Shown here: positions 58,352-64,000 of the stretch, piece after piece
How positions within the stretch are numbered: position 1 is the stretch's first letter
Layout: the number at the start of each line of letters is the position of its first letter
Source of the DNA: an uncultured Acetatifactor sp.
GTDB taxonomy: Bacteria; Bacillota; Clostridia; Lachnospirales; Lachnospiraceae
Assembly (NCBI GenBank): GCA_910583845.1
Contig: CAJUAB010000010.1
Span: 1-64,000 of the forward strand
Direction: 5' to 3'
DNA length: 64,000 nucleotides
Position numbers and translations under genes: made by a program
Notes under the pieces: model-generated
What the model was told of the DNA's origin: nothing
Seen by the model: the letters and a program-made list of their open reading frames with translations, nothing else
Database searches by the model: none

Positions 58352-59044
58352 TTATTCCGCGCTGTCCGTGACACGTCCCGCCAGCGCCTGCCTGCCCTTC
58401 TCATACAGAGGACGCACCTCTTCCAGCAGACTCCTATAATAGCTTTCCGCCGCCTGTCGGCGGGCCCGGGCCATCTCCGCACCCTTCTTTGTGTAGAAAT
58501 GAGAATAAATGTTCTCCAGCTTGTACTTATATTCCTTTAAAAAAGACGGTTCTGTGTCCCCGGAGCCGTCCTGTACCCTGCCCTGTTCATCCACGGTGTA
58601 CAGCGGCTCCGACACCCTTCCTTTGTAAAAGAGCGTCCGGGCAATGCCTATGGTGCCTGTCACATCCAGCTTGTCCGCATCAAAAAGTATCCTGGCTTCC
58701 AGAGTTTCCGGCTCATGGTTGTTCCGGTAGCGATGGGTCAGAACGCAGTGCCTCACCCTGGCTGCAAACTCTTCTTCAAAGCCCTGTTCCACCAGAAAGC
58801 GGTATGCCTTTTCCGCCCCCACCCGGGCATGGCACAGCGACGGGTCCTCAAACTGCTCTCTGCGCCCCACATCATGAAGCAGGCAGGCGCAGATCAGTAC
58901 GTCAAAGTCCACCTCCTGCTCCTCTTCCTCCGCAATCTCCAGGGCGCTGTACAGCACCCGGTAAATATGCTCCTTGTCGTGGGCGCTGTCCCCCATGCAG
59001 GACAGCATATAATCTTCCAGTAATCTGTATATCTGACTCGTCAT
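58352..59044 (-). CDS. HD-domain phosphohydrolase
   Basis: A 230-aa HD protein: SAHDKEHIYRVLYSALEIA, the HD pair in ICACLLHDVGRREQFED, CVLTHRY and ILFDADKLDVTGTIGIAR. These match YedJ/YpgQ-type HD phosphohydrolases, which act on nucleotides. It is upstream of the phosphonate operon on the same strand with about 100 bp between. No functional link is evident. The ATG follows GGAGGTATT. Confidence 0.88.
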   Translation of the reverse strand: MTSQIYRLLEDYMLSCMGDSAHDKEHIYRVLYSALEIAEEEEQEVDFDVLICACLLHDVGRREQFEDPSLCHARVGAEKAYRFLVEQGFEEEFAARVRHCVLTHRYRNNHEPETLEARILFDADKLDVTGTIGIARTLFYKGRVSEPLYTVDEQGRVQDGSGDTEPSFLKEYKYKLENIYSHFYTKKGAEMARARRQAAESYYRSLLEEVRPLYEKGRQALAGRVTDSAE

Positions 59045-59102
59045 AATACCTCCTGATTAAATCGCTGCGCGAAGCCTCTAAAGGGTATAGTCCCCTCGGC
59101 GG

Positions 59103-59252
59103 TCAGCTCTTTTTATCCTTCTTCTGATCCCGGTCCTTCTTTTCAGGATCTTTAGTTTCGGAACGATCGGGCCCGTTTTCCAGCCACCATCCCCATACGG
59201 CCACCCCCGCTACAATGACACACATAATCCCCACAAATATATCCTGTAACAT
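59103..59252 (-). CDS. Very small membrane protein (49 aa)
   Basis: An ATG at 59252 after GAGAGGATGG opens MLQDIFVGIMCVIVAGVAVW, then GWWLENGPDRSETKDPEKKD and a lysine-rich tail. One membrane span plus a charged cytoplasmic tail. Too short for routine ORF calling but well supported by ribosome site and composition. Function unknown. Confidence 0.65.
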   Translation of the reverse strand: MLQDIFVGIMCVIVAGVAVWGWWLENGPDRSETKDPEKKDRDQKKDKKS

Positions 59253-59444
59253 ATTTTACCATCCTCTCATGATTCAACAGATTGCATCCCTTCCCGGTTC
59301 CTGCACAGCAGAAATCCGGGAACCTCAAATGCCCCGCCATGGGCAGGGTAATCCGGACAGACGCCGGGATCTCCCTGTTTGTGTCCGGGTCATGTCCCAA
59401 GCCGGGCGGCATGCACCGGACACAAAGGAAATCCATACATCTGT

Positions 59445-59942
59445 CTATATGTTTCCTGAGAGAATGTTGTCTTTCTGACCGTCCTGGTCATGTATGTAAG
59501 ATATGATTCTGCTGCTGCATGGGAAAACAGACCTTTCCCTGTTGTCCCGGGAACAGTACCCGCCAGGGGCACCCGGCAGCTCCGCCAGGGCCGCGCTGTC
59601 TGCCTCCACCGCAGATCTGTGGGTAACTCGTCTGCCCGGTCCGCCTTGCGTAAGAAGATCCGGCCGGGATTGCTGTATCCTCTCCGCGGGCCAGGCTTCG
59701 TCCGGCCTGCGGAGCAAGCCGTTCTGCGTGAGGCGGGAGGCGGGCAGACCCGTCTCATATATGCCCTGCCCGCTGCCCCGCCCCGCTGCGGGGGCAGTCG
59801 TCTTACAGGTTTCAGCGGTACACGAAAAAGAGGCGTATACCGGGATATCCTCCGTGACGCCCGCCCCGTATACACCTGCAAGACATAGAATAATGATCAG
59901 CGCCAGGCCAATCCATTTTTTCCTTCCCGCTTCCCGCCGCAT
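59445..59942 (-). CDS. Putative secreted protein, unknown
   Basis: A 165-aa protein with a clear signal peptide (MRREAGRKKWIGLALIIILCL) and a low-complexity arginine-, proline- and alanine-rich remainder with several cysteines. The mature part resembles no domain I know and its C-terminal composition is unlike a folded protein, so the frame may be degraded. Plus-strand frames over the same region look like shadows. Confidence 0.4.
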   Translation of the reverse strand: MRREAGRKKWIGLALIIILCLAGVYGAGVTEDIPVYASFSCTAETCKTTAPAAGRGSGQGIYETGLPASRLTQNGLLRRPDEAWPAERIQQSRPDLLTQGGPGRRVTHRSAVEADSAALAELPGAPGGYCSRDNRERSVFPCSSRIISYIHDQDGQKDNILSGNI

Positions 59943-60141
59943 TTACGCTTCCTCTCCATGCCGAAGCCCGCTCTGGTACTCCGTCCGGTCAGTAACGATA
60001 CTTTACCGAAATCTCTTTTATTTTATCCCCTGCCCCAAACGGGTCCGGACCAATCCCGCTATATTCTCTTCCCGTGGATATGATCAAAAATGTCCGTTTT
60101 CCCACAGACGTATCCGGAATATTCTGTTCCAGACAGAGGCC

Positions 60142-60391
60142 GGGGTATCTATAAAAAAATACCTTCCCAGTACCCTGCCCGGAGTCCCTGGGGGCAGAAA
60201 AACAGATTTTTTTCCGCATATCAGGGTATATACAGAAAAATTGTCGCTCCAGATCCACTTTTTTGCCATCAGCGGGGTACTGACGCACAATTTTTCCGTA
60301 TATACCCTGCTCCACCGTACAAACAGAGCAAAAAAGGGAGATCCGGCGAAGCAGCAGGGTACTGCGGAACAATTTTTTCATATATACCCTG
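60142..60391. repeat. Cluster of 37-bp interrupted-palindrome repeats
   Basis: Units with ends CAGGGTA and TACCCTG around an AT-rich centre containing GAAAAATTGT occur at 60142-60177 (plus, degenerate), 60222-60250 (plus, half copy), 60273-60309 (minus) and 60355-60391 (minus). They fill much of the 590-bp gap 59943-60534, which has no convincing gene. They could be a REP- or MITE-like family. Confidence 0.75.
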
Positions 60392-60534
60392 CGGAATTTG
60401 GACAGCTTCCATCAGCAGGTTCCTGGGGGGACAATCCGGCGTAATGTAGAAAGTGCAAGACGCAGAATGCACGGATCAAATTGGACAGGCTATATGCAGC
60501 CATAGTGCAAAAAACCAGCCGGATGCAGCACGGG

Positions 60535-61479
60535 CTACCACCCAAAAAAGACTTCCACCCTGCGCCGGTAATTGTCGCCGTCGCAGAAAAAACTGCGCAC
60601 ATGACCCGCCCCCTCCACCAGCAGCAGCTCCTTGCGGGAAGCGCAGGCCTCGTATGCCCGCCGGGTCATATCCCAGGGCACAAAGTCATCCGCCAGGCCG
60701 TGGACAAAGAAAACCGGCAGCTTCGTCTTTTTCATGGCCTCCAGTGTGGAATACTCCCTTATGCCAAAGCGCGCCCGGAGCTTTATGATCAGATTCACAT
60801 AATCCATGGCCGGGTGCTCCCGCATACGCAGGGATTTCCTTCCCACCTCATAGAGCATCTCATAGGGACTGGTAAAGCCGCAATCCGCCAGCACACCCTT
60901 CACAAAGTCCGGCAGCTGATCTCCCGCCGCCATCAGCACAGTGGCGGCCCCCATGGATACGCCGCCCAGATACACGGGCAGGGTATTATGCCGCTCCTTT
61001 TCCAAATACTGGAGCCACTGCGTCACATCCCTGCGCTCCAGCACACCAAAACCCATGTATCGCCCCTGACTGGCTCCCTGGGCCCGCTGTTCCGGCAGCA
61101 GCAGATCGCACCCGATTTCCCGGAGCCATCTGCCCATACTGCCAAAGTCCCCTGTCCAGCTGCCGCGCCAGCCGTGAAAAAGCACCACCAGCCTATGGGG
61201 AGTTCCCGGAGCGGGGATATAGTGTCCCACCAGCCGCAGCCCGTCCTGAGAGAGAATTTCCACATCCTCCCGGGGCAGAGCATCCATCCATTCCCCATCC
61301 TCCTGAATCTGCCTGCGGACCCGGGCCTCCCGGGCCGGAATCTCCGCCGCGTCCCCTGAGGACAGCAGATTGGTCGATCTGGCATTCAGCGCCAGATTCA
61401 TTAAAATATGGTATTTCAGGATAAAGAAGGCAATGGCCAGCGCAGAGGCAACTGCCAGGATTATACACAAAACCTTCAT
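60535..61479 (-). CDS. Alpha/beta hydrolase, membrane-anchored
   Basis: A 314-aa protein with an N-terminal membrane span (LCIILAVASALAIAFFILKY). The hydrolase fold has LVVLFHGWRGSWTG (oxyanion), the nucleophile serine in VYLGGVSMGAATVLMAA (about residue 185), Asp in FVHGLADDFVPW and His in VEGAGHVRSFF. These match the BAAT/FSH-type hydrolases common in clostridia. The substrate is unknown. The ATG follows AGAGGTATT. Confidence 0.9.
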   Translation of the reverse strand: MKVLCIILAVASALAIAFFILKYHILMNLALNARSTNLLSSGDAAEIPAREARVRRQIQEDGEWMDALPREDVEILSQDGLRLVGHYIPAPGTPHRLVVLFHGWRGSWTGDFGSMGRWLREIGCDLLLPEQRAQGASQGRYMGFGVLERRDVTQWLQYLEKERHNTLPVYLGGVSMGAATVLMAAGDQLPDFVKGVLADCGFTSPYEMLYEVGRKSLRMREHPAMDYVNLIIKLRARFGIREYSTLEAMKKTKLPVFFVHGLADDFVPWDMTRRAYEACASRKELLLVEGAGHVRSFFCDGDNYRRRVEVFFGW

Positions 61480-61552
61480 AATACCTCTCTATTTCCAGCA
61501 TTTACCGGAAGTGAAGCGCAGATTTCCCATCCCCCCTACTCCCCGGGGCCGT

Positions 61553-62698
61553 TCACTCGGCAAACAATTCTCTGGCCTTCTCCATGCGCTCTACAATCCC
61601 CACGCTAAAGGGACATCTGGTCTCGCAGCTGCCGCAGCCGATGCAGTCGGAGGCATTTTTCTCCAGGGCCCTGTAATGAGCCTTCACAGAGGCGGGGATT
61701 TCCTCCTGCATTGTAGCCAGATCATAGAGTTTATTCACCATGGCTATGTCGATGTCCATGGGGCAGGGCTTACAGTGATTGCAGTACATGCATTTCCGGC
61801 TATAGGCATGATGAGGGGCTGTTGCCAATACGCTGGCATAATCCTTCTCCTCCTCCGCGGCCGTCTCATACGCCACCGCGTCAGCCACATGCCGTGGCTC
61901 GGAGTATCCCACCATAATACTGGCTACCGCCGGTCTTGTCAGCGCGTAGTGGATGCACTGGACCGGTGTGAACGCCACGCCAAAGGGAGAAGCCTGCTCG
62001 CTAAAAAGACGGCCTCCCGCATAGCCCTTCATCACTGTGATTCCCACATCCTGACTCTCGCACAGCTTATACAGCTCCGCCCGCTCCGGATCCATGCCTG
62101 CCAGCGACGCGTCGTACTGCTCTGCAAAATAATCGTCCAGGTTCTCCGTGGGCGGCATCAGGTCAAAGGCAGGATTCAGCGAGAACAACAGCATCTCGAT
62201 CTCTCCGGACAGCGCTGCTTTTCGGGCCACCTTCGGATTGTGGGAGCTTAAGCCTATATGCTTTATTATGCCCTTTTCTTTCAATTCATGTACGTATTCC
62301 AGGAATGGCCCGGCCACGATTTCGTCCCACTCCTTCTCCGAATCCACATAATGGATCATGCCCAGATCTATGTAGTCCGTGCCCAGTCTGGAGAGCAGAT
62401 CCTCAAAAGCCGCCCTGACCTTGGGGATATCACGGGTACGCACATACTGGCCGTCCTGCCAGGTAGAACCGATGTGCCCCTGGATATACCATTTTTCCCG
62501 GCTGCCCTTGATGCATTCCCCGATGGCTGACCGCACATTGGGCTCGGACATCCAGCAGTCCAGAATATTGATTCCCTGTTCCTGACAGGCTTTGAAAATA
62601 GCCCGACACTCTTCCAGTTCCATCCGCTCCAGCCACTCCCCGCCAAAGCCGATCTCGCTCACCATCAGATCCGTTTTTCCCAGTCTCCTGTAATGCAT
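61553..62698 (-). CDS. Aldo/keto reductase with C-terminal 4Fe-4S ferredoxin domain
   Basis: A 381-aa protein. The TIM barrel has the AKR catalytic residues in NILDCWMSEPNVRSAIGE (Asp region), YIQGHIGS and DYIDLGMIHYVDS. The C-terminus has CMYCNHCKPCP and CIGCGSCETRCPFSV, which hold one or two 4Fe-4S clusters. Such ferredoxin-linked AKRs occur widely in anaerobic Firmicutes; substrates are mostly unknown. A ribosome site GGAGGTATGGC precedes the start. Confidence 0.93.
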   Translation of the reverse strand: MHYRRLGKTDLMVSEIGFGGEWLERMELEECRAIFKACQEQGINILDCWMSEPNVRSAIGECIKGSREKWYIQGHIGSTWQDGQYVRTRDIPKVRAAFEDLLSRLGTDYIDLGMIHYVDSEKEWDEIVAGPFLEYVHELKEKGIIKHIGLSSHNPKVARKAALSGEIEMLLFSLNPAFDLMPPTENLDDYFAEQYDASLAGMDPERAELYKLCESQDVGITVMKGYAGGRLFSEQASPFGVAFTPVQCIHYALTRPAVASIMVGYSEPRHVADAVAYETAAEEEKDYASVLATAPHHAYSRKCMYCNHCKPCPMDIDIAMVNKLYDLATMQEEIPASVKAHYRALEKNASDCIGCGSCETRCPFSVGIVERMEKARELFAE

Positions 62699-62812
62699 GC
62701 CATACCTCCTGTCGGTAATCGGAAGCCTGCGAACCCGTAAGCCCGCTCTTTCCTGATCTCATCGTTATTATACGATGGCGCTCTCCTGCACCCTCGCGGT
62801 TTTGCCGCCTGC

Positions 62813-64000
62813 TTACCTGTGCAGATACTTTGCCAGCAAGCGGGTCAGCACATCCATATCTATGGGCTTGGATGTGTGGTCATTCATACCGCACTCCTTG
62901 CATTTCTTAACGTCCTCTGAAAACGCGTCCGCCGTCATGGCGATGATCGGCAGCTCCGCGTCCCGCCGCCCAAGCGCCCGGATCTTCGGAGCCGCCTCGT
63001 ATCCCGACATTACGGGCATACGGATATCCATCAGAATCGCATCGTAGTATCCCGGTTCGGACTTCTCAAACATCTCCACACAGATCTGCCCGTTCTGCGC
63101 CCATTCGATCTCGATCCCGATAGCGGACAACAGTTCATTGGCAATCTCATAATTGATGTCATTGTCCTCCGCCAGCAAAATCCTGACCCCGCTGAAATCC
63201 TTTGCGGGCGTTTTCCGCTTTTCCGCCTTTTCCTGCACAGGATTCATATACTGCGACAATCCGTGATAAAGAGTGGATTTGAACAGGGGTTTTGAGATAA
63301 AACCGCAGATTCCCGCCTCCCTTGCCTCCTCCTCTATGTCGCTCCAGTCATAGGCGGAAATCAGCACAATGGGCATCTCGTCTCCGAATTTACGGTGAAG
63401 CTCTCTGGCGGTCTCTATACCGTTCATACCTTCCATCCGCCAGTCCAGCAGAACGATCTGATAGGCATCCTGCCGGTTGTGATGCTCCGTCACCCTCTCT
63501 ATGGCCGTCTTTCCGTCAACCACCCAGTCGCAGTGAATTGTCAGTTCCTCCAGTTTCTGGGCCGTCTCTCTGCAAAGCTGCTCGTCATCGTCCACCAGAA
63601 GCATGTTCCAGCCGGGAAGAATCATGTCTTCCTCCTTCACATCGGCTTTCTCCAGATCCAGAGTGACATGGAACTCGGTGCCCTTGCCGGTCTCGCTGGC
63701 AACCTCTATGGTTCCGCCCATGGCATCCACAATGTACTTGCTGATGGCCATGCCCAGGCCGGTACCCTCGGTTTTATGTACTCTTGTATTGTCCTCCCTG
63801 GAAAAGGACTCGAACAGTTTCTTCTGGAACTCCGGCGTCATACCCATACCGCTGTCCTTCACCCGGAAATGCACCCGCACATAATCCTCTCCCCGGGGGG
63901 ATTCCTCCTGGTTGAGGTACACATGGATTTCGCCGCCCTCCGGAGTAAACTTATAGGCATTGGACAGAAAATTAATCAGCACCTGATTGAGCCGTACCCC
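62813..64000 (-). CDS. Hybrid sensor histidine kinase, C-terminal part (cut by window edge)
   Basis: The visible C-terminal 395 or so residues start in the ATPase domain (LINFLSNAYKFTPEGG, VKDSGMGMTPEFQKKLFESF, GTGLGMAISKYIVDAMGG). Two receiver domains follow: the first with LLVDDDEQL and VLLDWRMEGMNG, the second with ILLAEDNDIN and AILMDIRMPVMSG. The frame is open beyond base 64,000, so the sensor and phosphoaccepting histidine lie outside. No phosphotransfer domain is seen at the C-terminus (LTRLLAKYLHR end). Confidence 0.92.
   Translation of the reverse strand, partial: GVRLNQVLINFLSNAYKFTPEGGEIHVYLNQEESPRGEDYVRVHFRVKDSGMGMTPEFQKKLFESFSREDNTRVHKTEGTGLGMAISKYIVDAMGGTIEVASETGKGTEFHVTLDLEKADVKEEDMILPGWNMLLVDDDEQLCRETAQKLEELTIHCDWVVDGKTAIERVTEHHNRQDAYQIVLLDWRMEGMNGIETARELHRKFGDEMPIVLISAYDWSDIEEEAREAGICGFISKPLFKSTLYHGLSQYMNPVQEKAEKRKTPAKDFSGVRILLAEDNDINYEIANELLSAIGIEIEWAQNGQICVEMFEKSEPGYYDAILMDIRMPVMSGYEAAPKIRALGRRDAELPIIAMTADAFSEDVKKCKECGMNDHTSKPIDMDVLTRLLAKYLHR

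Noticed and set aside
59503..60444. A 313-codon plus-strand frame across the region of the secreted protein and repeats
   Set aside because: It runs antisense to a frame with a signal peptide and through the 37-bp repeats, has arginine/serine/proline-biased composition and no ribosome site or domain.

Overview
The window is a piece of a Firmicutes chromosome, most likely a gut Lachnospiraceae (Clostridium cluster XIVa). This is an inference from gene content: two rubrerythrins, an agr-type GHKL/LytTR pair, a ferredoxin-type aldo/keto reductase, a BceRS-like system, many GGAGG ribosome sites, and a prophage of a type common in that family. It falls into two parts.

Bases 1 to about 30,150 are the right-hand part of a large prophage that continues past the left edge. 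Reading leftward on the minus strand, the head genes follow the lambda order: Nu1-like TerS, gpA-like terminase, gpW-like joiner, portal, protease/scaffold, decoration protein, gpE-type capsid, FII-, Z- and U-like connectors, then tail. A second, PBSX-type TerS lies upstream. Upstream of the late genes is a long leftward early operon: a sigma-region-4-like late regulator, an OGG1-like DNA glycosylase, ParB and ParA, an orphan C5-cytosine methyltransferase containing a nested frame, a RecU-like resolvase, an HD protein, an ASCH-like protein, an HUH replication protein, a diversity-generating-retroelement (DGR) type target protein, a NUMOD4/HNH endonuclease, two PAPS-reductase-like PP-loop proteins (one frameshifted in a run of nine G) and several small proteins. 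A tRNA-like sequence lies near the head of this operon. The lysogeny module at 26.9-30.1 kb has divergent promoters with three operators, an XRE repressor and a large serine integrase. The integrase ends about 25 bp from the junction with a host ABC-transporter ATPase gene that the prophage cut at its Walker B segment.

The most unusual regulatory feature is a pair of near-identical late promoters at about 6.1 and 9.75 kb. Each has a tandem ATTGCCCGCC element in place of a -35 box, an extended -10, and then a terminator-like hairpin before the first late gene. This resembles control by a Q-like antiterminator or an activator, and the 159-aa regulator encoded directly upstream is the obvious candidate.

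The host part (30.1-64 kb) starts with the broken ATPase, an AgrC/AgrA-like pair, a formate/nitrite transporter, small stress and redox genes including an XRE-PNPOx fusion, two rubrerythrins, an acyltransferase and a Uma2-like nuclease. An OmpR-type two-component system precedes an FtsX-type permease whose partner ATPase survives only as a 25-codon remnant. A MacA/MacB-like efflux operon follows. At 49.4-58.2 kb is a complete 2-aminoethylphosphonate pathway (PEP mutase with a fused cytidylyltransferase domain, phosphonopyruvate decarboxylase, aminotransferase and nucleotidyltransferase). It is joined to an LTA-synthase-like membrane phosphotransferase and an unusual YidC-glycerophosphotransferase fusion, which suggests a phosphonate-decorated surface polymer. 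The right end holds an HD protein, small membrane or secreted proteins, a cluster of 37-bp repeats, an alpha/beta hydrolase, an aldo/keto reductase and a truncated hybrid sensor kinase.
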